A stretch of 64,000 bases of DNA from Herbaspirillum sp. AP02. Its GTDB lineage: Bacteria > Pseudomonadota > Gammaproteobacteria > Burkholderiales > Burkholderiaceae_D. The position numbers were made by a program, and so were the translations under genes. The notes below the pieces were generated by a model that saw only the letters and a list, made by a program, of their open reading frames with translations, was not told the origin of the DNA and did not search any database. How positions within the stretch are numbered: position 1 is the first letter of the stretch; each line of letters begins with the position of its first letter. Shown in pieces: positions 8,157 to 17,133 of the stretch. The stretch is from assembly GCF_015767275.1 (NCBI RefSeq), contig NZ_JADWMY010000009.1, positions 1 through 64,000 of the forward strand. Direction: 5' to 3'.

Positions 8157-8840
8157 TCACAGGTTGGTGCCAAGCTTGCGCTTGCGCACGAAGGCCAACT
8201 GGCTGATCAGCCAGAACGCGGCGCGGAACAGGAAGGACAGTGCCAGGTAGGCCACCGCGATGACCGCATAGACCTCGAAGCTGCGGAAGGTCTCCGACTG
8301 CACCAGATTGGCGGTAGCGGTCAGTTCTTCAGCTGAAATCTGCGAGGTGATGCTGGAGGCCAGCATCAGCAGGATGAACTGGCTGGTCAGCGAGGGGTAG
8401 ACGCGCTCCACCGCCGGCAGCAACACCACGTGCCAGTACACATGCAGACGCGACATGCCCAGGCATTCGGCCGCCTCGATCTGGCCGGGGTGGATGGAAT
8501 TGATGCCGGCACGCATGATCTCGGTGGTGTAGGCCCCCACGTTGACGGTGAGGGCGATGACGGCGGCAGTCTCGGCGGTAAGCTTCCAGCCGATGCTGGC
8601 CAGGCCGAAGAACACCAGGAACACCTGCACCAGCAGTGGCGTGTTGCGGATGATCTCGACATAGGCGCGCACCAGCCCGCGTACCAGTGCCAGGCGGCTC
8701 TTTCCGGCGATCGCGCATAGCGTGCCGACCACGAATCCCAGCACGATCGAGAGCGCCGAGAGTTGTACCGTCAACCAGGCGCCCATGAGCAGGCGGTCCC
8801 AGTTGGCGAAGACGCTCATGAAATCGAAGGTGTAGTTCAT
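8157..8840 (-). CDS. ABC transporter permease, HisM/HisQ type (2)
   Basis: The 227-residue polytopic inner-membrane protein has the family motif RNTPLLVQVFLVFFG and an EAA loop (QIEAAECLGMSRLHVYWHVV). It is the first transporter gene in transcription order, followed after 9 bases by the other permease. About 180 bases separate it from the AraD1-like gene upstream, where I see no gene. Together the four genes encode a complete polar-amino-acid-class importer placed inside a sugar-acid operon. Confidence 0.9.
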   Translation of the reverse strand: MNYTFDFMSVFANWDRLLMGAWLTVQLSALSIVLGFVVGTLCAIAGKSRLALVRGLVRAYVEIIRNTPLLVQVFLVFFGLASIGWKLTAETAAVIALTVNVGAYTTEIMRAGINSIHPGQIEAAECLGMSRLHVYWHVVLLPAVERVYPSLTSQFILLMLASSITSQISAEELTATANLVQSETFRSFEVYAVIAVAYLALSFLFRAAFWLISQLAFVRKRKLGTNL

Positions 8841-9019
8841 TGACGCTCCGATGTTCCTGGGCGGGGGCGATACATGAGCATGAGGTGGTCTCCTTTGCAG
8901 TTTTCCTGGGGGCGGCCTCTTGTTGTGCGATTTCTGTCGCGGGCCTTGGCACGATTGCCGGGGTTGTCATGCGCCTTGCGGCGCGCCTGGGGTGCGGGAT
9001 CGGAATCGGGACGTGGCCG

Positions 9020-10015
9020 CTAGAGCGGCTTGACGCCTCCCGCTTGAAATGGGGATGTCACATGCGCGATGCCGTTGACCAGCGGCGCGCCGAAGTCGGG
9101 AATGCTGATTTCGATGCTGTCCCCGTCCTCGGTACGCAGGCTGTAGGCGAAGGACAGGTTGGCCGCGCCCATGAAGTGCACGTGCACGTCACCCGCGTGC
9201 AGCAGGTGCGAATACTTGAAGTAGTGGTATTCCAGGTTTTCGATGCTGTGGCACATGTTGTCCGGGCCGGTCAGGAATTCCTGCTCCCAGATCACGCGAC
9301 CCTTGCGACGGATGCGGGTCATGCCCACCAGATGGGCGGGCGGCAGCCCCACCAGCAGCTCCGGCCCGAAGCTGCAGTGACGCAGCTTGGAATGCCCCTG
9401 GTAGAGGTAGTTGCGTCGCTCCATGACGTGGTCCGAGAACTCGTTGCCGATGGCAAAACCCAGCCGGCGGGGGCAGCCCTCGTCATCGATCAGGTACAGG
9501 CCGACGATCTCCGGTTCCTCGCCGCCGTCGAGAGCGAAGTCCGGGCGCGGCAGCGGCTGGCCGGGCGCGACGACGCTGCTGCCGTCGCCCTTGTAGAACC
9601 ATTCCGGCTGCACTCCGACTTCGCCGGGGGCAGGACGGCCGCCGGCGATGCCCCATTCGATCATCAGCTGGGTATCGGTCTTGTCGAGTTCGTCGCCTTC
9701 CAGGCGCCGATGCATCTTGTCGCGAGTGGTGGCGCTGCCCAGATGGGTGGTGCCGGCGCCGGAAACGCGGCAGTGGGCCGGATCGGGATGGTCCAGCGGT
9801 GCCAGGATGCGCGCCTCGGCCAGGATGGCGGCGTAGTCTTCGGACTGATCGGTATTGAGCAACTGGGCCTGGCGCTCCAGCCCGGTGCCCCGTTGCAGCG
9901 CCAGCAGGGCCAGCTCGCGCATGGTGGCCACCTGGTCCAGCGCCTGGACGTGGCTGCCGTTGACGATGCCTACGCGGCGCTCGCCCTGACGGTCGCGGTA
10001 TTGAATCAGCCTCAC
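9020..10015 (-). CDS. AraD1/GguC-family FAH-fold protein, likely sugar-acid pathway enzyme
   Basis: I chose the GTG at 10015, preceded by AAGGAG at a good distance, giving 331 residues starting VRLIQYRD. This matches the usual MRLIQ(Y/F) start of the family; an upstream ATG at 10183 would add an Arg/Ala/Pro-rich tail. Family features are GTTHLGSA, PEWFYKGDG, GGEEPEIVGLYLI with metal-binding acids, and FGPELLVG. These FAH-fold proteins sit in L-arabinose/galactose and related aldonate loci and are proposed to act on 2-keto-3-deoxy acids. It is the first gene of the leftward operon, divergent from the LysR gene. Confidence 0.75.
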   Translation of the reverse strand: MRLIQYRDRQGERRVGIVNGSHVQALDQVATMRELALLALQRGTGLERQAQLLNTDQSEDYAAILAEARILAPLDHPDPAHCRVSGAGTTHLGSATTRDKMHRRLEGDELDKTDTQLMIEWGIAGGRPAPGEVGVQPEWFYKGDGSSVVAPGQPLPRPDFALDGGEEPEIVGLYLIDDEGCPRRLGFAIGNEFSDHVMERRNYLYQGHSKLRHCSFGPELLVGLPPAHLVGMTRIRRKGRVIWEQEFLTGPDNMCHSIENLEYHYFKYSHLLHAGDVHVHFMGAANLSFAYSLRTEDGDSIEISIPDFGAPLVNGIAHVTSPFQAGGVKPL

Positions 10016-10258
10016 CGGGTCTCCTTGTCTGTCCGCAATGTCGGTTCTGGTCAGCCAGGCAGGCGCAGGGCGAGGTCGATGCGCAAGGGTGATTGCAATT
10101 GCGGTTCCCATGGCATTCGCAGGCGGCAGGAATGCTGCGCTGCATTGCATCGATCCTGCCAACGTCTCCTGAGCTTTTTTCACGCATCGCCTTGGCAGGC
10201 TGATAGATGCGCTAGCATTGTGGTTTTTCCGGACCGACTATAAGAGGCGAGTACAACG

Positions 10259-11233
10259 ATGTCCAATGAGCTTAATTCATCGGGTGATAACCAACTCGGG
10301 GACGGTGCCGGCGCGCTGCCTTCGGTGGGGTCCATCGTCAGCCGCCTGCGCTTTCGCCAGGTCGCGCTGCTGACGGCGCTCGACGAGCAGGGCTCGCTGC
10401 ACAAGGCGGCCGAGGTGATGCACATGACCCAGCCGGCCGCCACCAAGGCCCTGCATGAAATGGAGGATGCCCTGGGCGTGACCCTGTTCGACCGCTCGCC
10501 CCGCGGCATCGAGGCCACCGAACTGGGCCGTTGTGTGATCCGTTATGCGCGGCTGATCCAGAGCGATGTGGCCAATCTGCGCGAGGAATTGCAGAACATG
10601 ATCAGCGGTCGCGGAGGCCGTCTGTCCATCGGCACCATCATGGGCGCCGCGCCCTTCGTCACGCGTGCGCTCTCGCGCCTGCGCGAAATCCAGCCGGAAG
10701 TCTCCATCGAGATCAGCGAAGACACCAGCGCGCGCCAGTTGCTGTTGCTGGACCAGGGGCGCATCGACCTGATGATCGGCCGCTCCTCGGTCAGCTCGCA
10801 ACCCAATCTGTACAACTATGAAATGCTGCGCGGCGAGCCCATGTGCATCGTCTGCGGTATCGACCATCCCCTGGCCACGGCCCAGAAGGTGCGCCTGCAG
10901 GAGCTGGCCGGCGCCTCGTGGATCCTGTATTCCAGCAACATGCCCATGCGGATCTGGATTGAGCATGAGTTCAAGCTGGAGGGACTGAAGGTGCCGGGCA
11001 ACGTGATCGAGACGGCCTCTCCCTTCGTGACCATCACGCTGCTGGCGCAATCGAACATGGTGGCGGTGATGCCACTGGATATCGCCCATTTCTTCGCCGC
11101 GCGGCAGATGCTGGGCATCCTGCCGGTGAACCTGAAGACGCGCATCGAACACTACGGCATCGTCACGCGCAAGAACACCACGCTGTCGTCGCTGGCCAAG
11201 ATGTTCATCCAGATCCTGCGTCAGCAAAACTGA
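10259..11233 (+). CDS. LysR-family regulator, GbpR-like, of the adjacent sugar-acid operon
   Basis: The 324-residue protein has a winged helix-turn-helix (about 29-88: LRFRQVALLTALDEQGSLHKAAEVMHMTQPAATKAL) after a roughly 28-residue leader, then a LysR substrate-binding domain. The sequence resembles GbpR-type regulators of sugar-binding-protein operons. It is transcribed divergently from the AraD1-like gene across a 243-base intergenic region, the classic LysR arrangement, so it probably controls the leftward cluster in response to a pathway intermediate. That control is inferred from position only. Confidence 0.85.
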   Translation: MSNELNSSGDNQLGDGAGALPSVGSIVSRLRFRQVALLTALDEQGSLHKAAEVMHMTQPAATKALHEMEDALGVTLFDRSPRGIEATELGRCVIRYARLIQSDVANLREELQNMISGRGGRLSIGTIMGAAPFVTRALSRLREIQPEVSIEISEDTSARQLLLLDQGRIDLMIGRSSVSSQPNLYNYEMLRGEPMCIVCGIDHPLATAQKVRLQELAGASWILYSSNMPMRIWIEHEFKLEGLKVPGNVIETASPFVTITLLAQSNMVAVMPLDIAHFFAARQMLGILPVNLKTRIEHYGIVTRKNTTLSSLAKMFIQILRQQN

Positions 11234-11394
11234 GTGGCGTGCGCCGAGCTCGGCCACAGGGCGGGGGAAGTCGCCCATGACATTGAGCTTTTTTTACCTG
11301 CTAGGGTTTTTCCGGATGTCGTGAAGCCGCGTTTTCCTGTTAGCCTTCGTCTGCGGTCGGGGTGACCGCATCCCTTCTTCTCCGGTCGGCCTTC

Positions 11395-12246
11395 ATGAAT
11401 TTGCGTCTCACGCGTGCGCGCACGCGACTTGCTGCACAGTTTCCCGAATCCTTACAGGCTTTCGCCGCGCGCAGCGTGCTGGCATCGTTCTGCCTTGGCG
11501 CCGCCTGGTTGCTGGCCGGGTGTGCCGGCCAGCAGACGGTCGCGCCCGACGCCGCTGCCAAGCAGGCCAGGCTGGACCAGGCGCTGGCGCTGTTCTCCGC
11601 CAATCCACCCAAGGGACTTCCTGCTGGCTGGGAACCCCTGGTCTTCACCCGCAAGAAGATTCCTACCGAATACCGGCTGGTCGATGACAATGGCCGCAGC
11701 GTACTGCATGCCGTTGCCGACCGCGCTTCGTCCGGTCTGCGTCATCCGGTCGATATCGACATCAACAAGAAGCCCTGGCTGTCCTGGAGCTGGAAGGCCA
11801 GCGGCCTGATCCCGACCGCCGATCTGACTCACCGCGAGACCGATGATTCACCGGTGCGCATCGTGCTGGCCTTCGATGGCGATCATGACAAGCTTTCGCT
11901 GATGGACACCATCCTCTTCGATACCGCCAAGCTGCTGACCGGGCATGAACTGCCCTATGCCACGCTGATGTATGTCTGGGATAGCAAGGCGCAGGTGGGC
12001 CAGGTGATCGCCAATGGGCGCACCGGCCGCATCCAGATGCTGGTTGCCGAAAGCGGTCCGGCGCAGGTGGGGCAGTGGCGCAAGTACCAGCGCAATGTGG
12101 CGGAGGATTATGAACGCATCTTCGGCGAAAAGCCGGGGCGCCTGGTCGGCGTCGGGGTGCTGACCGATACTGACAATACCGGCCAGAAGATCGAGGCATG
12201 GTACGGCGATATCCGCCTCATGCGCGAGGCGGAGACGCTGCCCTGA
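11395..12246 (+). CDS. DUF3047 lipoprotein
   Basis: The protein has 283 residues from the ATG at 11395. The N-terminus is long and basic, then a hydrophobic stretch ends in LLAGC, a lipobox placing a lipid anchor at about Cys43. The rest resembles DUF3047: PAGWEPLVFTRKKIPTEYRLV, WLSWSWKA, DSPVRIVLAFDGD, YATLMYVWD and a C-terminal GVGVLTDTDNTG. The function of the family is unknown; a periplasmic, membrane-tethered carbohydrate- or lipid-binding fold is only a guess. Its stop lies 33 bases from the convergent hypothetical gene. Confidence 0.8.
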   Translation: MNLRLTRARTRLAAQFPESLQAFAARSVLASFCLGAAWLLAGCAGQQTVAPDAAAKQARLDQALALFSANPPKGLPAGWEPLVFTRKKIPTEYRLVDDNGRSVLHAVADRASSGLRHPVDIDINKKPWLSWSWKASGLIPTADLTHRETDDSPVRIVLAFDGDHDKLSLMDTILFDTAKLLTGHELPYATLMYVWDSKAQVGQVIANGRTGRIQMLVAESGPAQVGQWRKYQRNVAEDYERIFGEKPGRLVGVGVLTDTDNTGQKIEAWYGDIRLMREAETLP

Positions 12247-12279
12247 AGCGACGCCCGTCTTGAAACAACCGGGCAGGCC

Positions 12280-12999
12280 CTAGACGCCACGCCACCACGA
12301 GGCAACGTGTCCCCAGAATCCCTTGGGACCTTCCTCGAAGAGCCAGGGCTTCTCGCGCTTGAGCTTGTCCATCATGTCCTGCTCGGCTTTTTCGGAGACA
12401 TTGCCGAAGGCTCGTCCCAGCTTCAACAACGTGCGCATCGCCCCCAGCTTTTCGCGTGCCACCATGCCGGAGGCGTGTTCGATGGCGATGTGGGTTTCGC
12501 GCAATTCCTGCACCATGGCCGCCGCCAGCAGCGCGGCCGGCGTGCGCAGGCGCTCCTGCACTACCGAGATGCTGGTGGCCGAAGCCTTGATCTGCGCAGC
12601 CAGCACATCGATCTGGGTTTCATCGCCCTTGGCCTGCTTGATGATGGCGCTGGCCCAGGCGCGCGAGGCATTGACCAGGTCGTCAGTGGTCCAGTCGTGG
12701 CGCACCGCGATCCAGAAGCCGTAGTTCGCAGCCTGCTCGATCAGGATCTGCACCACATCCGGAAACTCCTTGTCCATCGCGCGTCTTGCCCAGGCATACT
12801 GGCCCGACAGCATCAGGTGCTGTACCGCTTCTTCAGTGAGGAAGTTGGTATTCTCCGAGACCTTGGCCAACAGATAACTATCGAAGGACGGCTTGACGAA
12901 GCCCGAATCGATCTTGGTCGAGAGCCGTACGAAGTTGTGATAGTCCCGCTCCAGCGAGTCGTAGATATCGTCCTTGAGGATGAGTTTGATCTGTTTCAT
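12280..12999 (-). CDS. conserved hypothetical, helical cytoplasmic protein
   Basis: The protein has 239 residues from the ATG at 12999, supported by GAGGGGAAG just upstream. An ATG 27 codons earlier has no such site. I recognise no family. The sequence lacks a signal peptide or membrane segment and looks almost wholly alpha-helical and charged. It begins MKQIKLILKDDIYDSLERDY and ends with a Trp-rich tail (GFWGHVASWWRGV). It may be co-transcribed with the DUF695 and DUF1304 genes upstream, though a 171-base gap separates them. Confidence 0.7.
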   Translation of the reverse strand: MKQIKLILKDDIYDSLERDYHNFVRLSTKIDSGFVKPSFDSYLLAKVSENTNFLTEEAVQHLMLSGQYAWARRAMDKEFPDVVQILIEQAANYGFWIAVRHDWTTDDLVNASRAWASAIIKQAKGDETQIDVLAAQIKASATSISVVQERLRTPAALLAAAMVQELRETHIAIEHASGMVAREKLGAMRTLLKLGRAFGNVSEKAEQDMMDKLKREKPWLFEEGPKGFWGHVASWWRGV

Positions 13000-13170
13000 G
13001 CTGCTTCCCCTCGGACCGAGTCCGATGTTGTTATTCCGGCAAAATGAGTGCGATCGCTGCCGGAGTGAGAGTGATGGCAAGTGCCAACAATGATGCTGCC
13101 AGGAAAACTGTTATCGGCGCATCCACGCCGAAACTTTACCGTGCCTGCTTTAGGGCTACTTCCGCCGCCC

Positions 13171-13707
13171 CTAGTAACTGCGCAGGCCGTAGCGCTGGCG
13201 GGTTTCCGCATCCGGCAGCAATTGCTCGCGGTAGAGCGTCCACGCCGGATCGGCCTGGATCGCCGCGCTGCTTTTGCAAGCCTGGCATCGCCGGGCCTGC
13301 AGGCTGGTGGCAATGCTCTCCAGTCCGTTCGGATCGATCACATAGAAATACGATTGCTGCTGTCCCTGGCTGAACGTGGTGCCAGCGTAGAGGCTGCGGG
13401 TCTTCCTGGCGATGGCAGCGGCGATGTCATCGGACAGGGATTCCAGCCGGTCCTGGTCGGCCACGGCGGGCAGACCGTCGGTCGTGGCTGCTGCATAGCT
13501 CACGCGGGTCACCAGCACATAGGGAAAACCGGAGGGCGGAAACGCCCGGCGCAGGCCCATGTCGAGCTTGACCATGTACGCCAGCCCGGCGCGCTGGGTC
13601 TGGTAGGTCCACCATTCGGCGTCCTGATCCTGGGCCGTGGCTTGGCCTGCAAGCAGCGCGAGCAGACCCGGGACCAGCAAGCCGAGGACGCGCCGGCGCA
13701 GTAACAT
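13171..13707 (-). CDS. DUF695-like secreted protein
   Basis: The 178-residue protein has a signal peptide (LLRRRVLGLL, then a hydrophobic core, cleavage near ATA-QD at about residue 25). The mature part begins AEWWTYQTQRAGLAYMVKLDMGL, reminiscent of DUF695 domains, and contains a CQAC pair. Its role is unknown and it is predicted to be periplasmic. The start codon overlaps the stop of the DUF1304 gene by one base (ATGA), so the two are translationally coupled. Confidence 0.65.
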   Translation of the reverse strand: MLLRRRVLGLLVPGLLALLAGQATAQDQDAEWWTYQTQRAGLAYMVKLDMGLRRAFPPSGFPYVLVTRVSYAAATTDGLPAVADQDRLESLSDDIAAAIARKTRSLYAGTTFSQGQQQSYFYVIDPNGLESIATSLQARRCQACKSSAAIQADPAWTLYREQLLPDAETRQRYGLRSY

Positions 13708-14057
13708 CAGCTCGCCAGCAGGGCCAGCAGCGCCAGCAAGGCGGGCAGGCCCTGGATGTAGAGGATAGAGCGCTTGGCGGTCAGGCCACCGTAGATGCCG
13801 GCCACCAGCACGCAGATCACGAAGAAGAACTGTACCGGCCGCTCCCCGGTCGCCAGACTCCAGAACAGGCCGGCCGCGAGGAAGCCGTTATACAAGCCCT
13901 GGTTGGCCGCCAGCACGCGGGTCGCCTCGGCGGCCTGCTTGGATTGGCGGAAGGTCTTCAGTCCCAGCGGCTTGGTCCACAGGAACATCTCCAGGATCAG
14001 GATCCAGACATGTTCGATGGCGACCAGCAGCAGGAGGGCAGTGGCGAGGGTGTGCAA
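13707..14057 (-). CDS. DUF1304 integral membrane protein
   Basis: This small 116-residue membrane protein has four hydrophobic segments. It matches DUF1304 through IEHVWILILEMFLW near the N-terminus, ANQGLYNGFLAAGL in the middle and VAGIYGG before the last helix. The family is of unknown function. The stop overlaps the start of the DUF695-like gene, so both belong to one transcript. Confidence 0.85.
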   Translation of the reverse strand: MHTLATALLLLVAIEHVWILILEMFLWTKPLGLKTFRQSKQAAEATRVLAANQGLYNGFLAAGLFWSLATGERPVQFFFVICVLVAGIYGGLTAKRSILYIQGLPALLALLALLAS

Positions 14058-14159
14058 GGTTTCTCCCTTGTTATCGTTATCGCAAATCAGGATTCAGGAT
14101 GCGTGCCGAGGATCATGCCTCAAACCGTGCCGCCCGCCAATGCCGTCTGGCCTGCCGGC

Positions 14160-15353
14160 TTACTTCGCCTGCAGGAATTTCTCGGCCAGCCTCACCCAGT
14201 AGGTGGCGCCGATGGGCAGCAGGTCATCGTTGAAGTCATAGCTGGGGTTGTGCAGATTGCACGGGCCCAGACCATGACCATGATCGCGGTGACCGCCGTC
14301 GCCATTGCCCAGGAACACATAGCAGCCCGGCTTGTGTTGCAGCATGAAGGCGAAATCCTCGGCCCCCATGGTGGGTTCGGTATGGGCATCGACATGGTCG
14401 GCGCTGAACTGTTCGGTCAGCACGTCGACGGCGAACGCGGTCTCGGCGACATGGTTGATCAGTGGCGGATAGTTGCGGTTGAAGCGGAAATCGACGGTGG
14501 CATCGAAGGCCGCAGCGGTGTGCTCGGCAATCTCCTGCATCCGGCGTTCGATCAGGTCCAGCACGGGCAGGCTGAAGGTGCGCACGGTACCGACCATCAT
14601 GGCCTCGTCGGGGATGACGTTGGTGGCGCTGCCGGTGTGGATCTGGGTGATGGAGACGACCGCCGGATCATTCGGATTGATGTTGCGCGCCACGATGGTC
14701 TGCCAGGCCTGGGCGATCTGCACCGCCGTCATCACCGGATCGATCGCCTTGTGCGGTTGCGCCGCATGCGAGCCCTTGCCCTTGACGGTGACATGGAACT
14801 CGTTGCTGGAGGCCATCTGCGGCCCCGGCGTCACGCCGAAGTGGCCGGCCGGGATGCCGGGCCAGTTGTGCATGCCGAAGACGGCGTCCATCGGGTATTT
14901 CTCGAACAGGCCATCCTGGATCATGCGCTCGGCACCGCGTCCACCTTCCTCGGCAGGCTGGAAGATCACGTAGACGGTGCCATTGAAATTGCGATGTTGC
15001 GAGAGGTAGTAGGCCGCGCCCAGCAACATGGCGGTATGGCCGTCATGGCCGCAGGCGTGCATCTTGCCCTCGTGGCGGGAGGCGTGGGCGAAGGTATTGA
15101 TCTCGGGCATGGGCAGGGCATCCATGTCGGCACGCAGGCCGATGGCGCGCGGGCTGTCGCCATTGCGGATGATGCCCACCACGCCGGTCACGCCCAGACC
15201 GCGCACCACCGGGATGCCCCACTCGGTGAGCTTCTGCGCGACCACGTCGGCGGTGCGGACCTCTTCGTAGGCAAGTTCGGGGTGGGCGTGGATGTCACGG
15301 CGGATCTTCTGCAGTTCGGCCTGGAACTGGACGATGGGGTCGATGAGTTTCAT
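14160..15353 (-). CDS. M20 family metallo-amidohydrolase (hippurate/N-acyl amino acid hydrolase type)
   Basis: The 397-residue protein has the M20D metal site: GLRADMDALPM, MHACGHDGHTAMLLGAA (metal Cys/His/Asp), FQPAEEGGRGAERMI (Glu pair) and the late HTEPTMGAEDFAFML with its metal ligand. The insert for dimerisation is present (GSHAAQPHKAIDP). Such cytoplasmic enzymes hydrolyse N-acyl or aromatic-acyl amino acids, for example hippurate. The exact substrate is not predictable. It is a single gene, about 100 bases upstream of the DUF1304 gene on the same strand. Confidence 0.9.
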   Translation of the reverse strand: MKLIDPIVQFQAELQKIRRDIHAHPELAYEEVRTADVVAQKLTEWGIPVVRGLGVTGVVGIIRNGDSPRAIGLRADMDALPMPEINTFAHASRHEGKMHACGHDGHTAMLLGAAYYLSQHRNFNGTVYVIFQPAEEGGRGAERMIQDGLFEKYPMDAVFGMHNWPGIPAGHFGVTPGPQMASSNEFHVTVKGKGSHAAQPHKAIDPVMTAVQIAQAWQTIVARNINPNDPAVVSITQIHTGSATNVIPDEAMMVGTVRTFSLPVLDLIERRMQEIAEHTAAAFDATVDFRFNRNYPPLINHVAETAFAVDVLTEQFSADHVDAHTEPTMGAEDFAFMLQHKPGCYVFLGNGDGGHRDHGHGLGPCNLHNPSYDFNDDLLPIGATYWVRLAEKFLQAK

Positions 15354-15518
15354 GGTCTGGCTTGGTCTTGGGCGGTGTGGAGGTGGGGCTGAAGCCGTCT
15401 ATCTTACCGCGCCTTGCGCCGGTGCACCGTTCGCGCAATTTTGTTCAATACAGGGATCAGCGTCCTGCCTAGCATGCGCCTCTTTCGATATCGCCCGATG
15501 AGGCGAGGAGGCATGCTC

Positions 15519-16151
15519 ATGTTCTGGTCCGAATTCCTGTTGCTGGCTGGTGCACATCTGCTGGCACTGGCCAGCCCCGGTCCGGATTTCCTGTTGCTGG
15601 CGCGCAGCAGCCTGCGTCATGGTCGGGCGTATGGGCTGGCCGTGAGTCTGGGCATCGCGCTGGCCAACGGGCTGTATATCGCACTGGCCATCGGCGGCTG
15701 GAGCGTGCTGCAGGACAGTCCGGCACTGCTGGTCGCGTTGCAGTGGCTGGCCAGCGGTTATCTGGCCTGGCTGGGATGGATGTTCATAAGCGCCAGCCGG
15801 GCGCCGACCGAATGGCCGGGCAAGGTGGCAATTGCGCATGCGCAGCGCGTTTCGCCCGTGCTCGGCATGGGCGCGGGCTTCCTGTCGGCGCTATTGAATC
15901 CCAAGAATGGCCTGTTCTACTTCGGCCTCTTCACCGTGATCGTGGAGGCGCACGCCGGGCCCGGGCGCAAGCTGTTCTATGGGGTTTGGCTGGCGTGTGC
16001 GGTGCTGGCCTGGGATGCGGCGCTGGTCTGCCTGATCGCGCGGGAAAAGGTAGTGGTCGCGTTGGGCCGGGCGATGCCGTTGATCGAGCGCAGCGCCGGC
16101 GTGCTGCTGCTGGTGGCCGCTGTGGCCCTGGCGGCCGGACGCCTGCGCTGA
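15519..16151 (+). CDS. LysE/RhtB-family amino acid exporter
   Basis: The protein has 210 residues from the ATG at 15519, which lies 7 bases after AGGAGG. The ATG at 15513 is too close to that site. Features of the LysE family are ASPGPDFLLLARSSLRHGR near the N-terminus, GYLAWLGWMF, and SALLNPKNGLFYFGLF in the middle. About six hydrophobic segments are present. It exports an amino acid or derivative across the inner membrane. It is convergent with an AraC regulator gene 5 bases away that may control it. Confidence 0.9.
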   Translation: MFWSEFLLLAGAHLLALASPGPDFLLLARSSLRHGRAYGLAVSLGIALANGLYIALAIGGWSVLQDSPALLVALQWLASGYLAWLGWMFISASRAPTEWPGKVAIAHAQRVSPVLGMGAGFLSALLNPKNGLFYFGLFTVIVEAHAGPGRKLFYGVWLACAVLAWDAALVCLIAREKVVVALGRAMPLIERSAGVLLLVAAVALAAGRLR

Positions 16152-16156
16152 TTTCC

Positions 16157-16966
16157 TCAGGGCCTTGCGTATTGCAGGGGCGTGACGGCCACACGGGATT
16201 TGAAGACGCGATGGAAATGGCTCTGGTCGGCAAAGCCGGTGTCGTAGGCGGCATCGGCCGCACTCGCCCCCTGACGCAGCAGCACGCGCGCCTGGCGGAT
16301 CTTCATGTCCAGTTGCAGCGCATGGGGCGTCATGCCGAAGCGACGGTTGAACTGGCGGATCAACTGGTAACGGCTGATGCCGGCGATGGCGGCCAGGGTA
16401 TCGAGCGTGATGCGTTCGCGGCAATGGGCCAGCAGGAAATCATGCACAGCCTGCAGGCCATCACTGTCTCCGGCTGCCATCGCAGACTCGCCGGCACAGG
16501 TTTCGGCGCACAGCAGCATGAGTTCGTGCAGGCAGGTGATTACGTCGGCCTGCAGGCCTGCGTGGTGTGCATCCAGGGCGGCCGTCATGCGGTCCAGCAA
16601 CTGCACCGCCGAGGCAGAGTGCAACACCTGCGAATCCATCCTCTGGAGCAGACCGCGGGTGCTCGGTGTTTCAGCTAGCAGCCTGGTCAACCAGTGCACG
16701 TCAAGGTGGAACATGCGATAGCTCCAGCTTTGCAGTTCGGCCGGGTTGCAGCTATGCACGTCTCCGGCCCTGACCAGTACGACGTCGCCGGGGACGATCG
16801 CCGTGCTCCGGCCCGCCACGGAAAAGACGCTCTGGCCACCATCGACGATGCCGATGGAAAAGCTGTCATGCGTATGCGGGGCATAGCAGGACAGGCTGCC
16901 GGTGGCACGCCGGCCTTCGAGGAAGGGCAGTTCGGGGGTGTGCCAGAAGTGTTGGAGGAGAGTCAT
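16157..16966 (-). CDS. AraC-family regulator with cupin-type sensor domain
   Basis: The 269-residue protein has an N-terminal AraC-binding domain (HTHDSFSIGIVDGGQS, PGDVVLVRAGDVHSCNP) followed by a double helix-turn-helix in the last 100 residues (ITLDTLAAIAGISRYQLIRQF and AADAAYDTGFADQSHFHRVFK). AraC proteins of this layout often control a neighbouring LysE exporter. Here the two genes are convergent and almost touching, so the pairing is suggestive but unproved. It is divergent from the molybdopterin oxidoreductase gene across 167 bases. Confidence 0.88.
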   Translation of the reverse strand: MTLLQHFWHTPELPFLEGRRATGSLSCYAPHTHDSFSIGIVDGGQSVFSVAGRSTAIVPGDVVLVRAGDVHSCNPAELQSWSYRMFHLDVHWLTRLLAETPSTRGLLQRMDSQVLHSASAVQLLDRMTAALDAHHAGLQADVITCLHELMLLCAETCAGESAMAAGDSDGLQAVHDFLLAHCRERITLDTLAAIAGISRYQLIRQFNRRFGMTPHALQLDMKIRQARVLLRQGASAADAAYDTGFADQSHFHRVFKSRVAVTPLQYARP

Positions 16967-17133
16967 GACAGGGCTGGCAAGAGTCGCGGTGGGTCATTTT
17001 AAGATAAAGTATCCGCTTCGCCGTCCTGCCTGTTTTCCCGTGCCTGTGCTGCTGTCTTGCCGGTATGCGGTGCATGGTACGTCTTCCATCCCGTTTTTCC
17101 GGTTTCCATCCCTGTTTCCTTGCTCCGCTTGCC

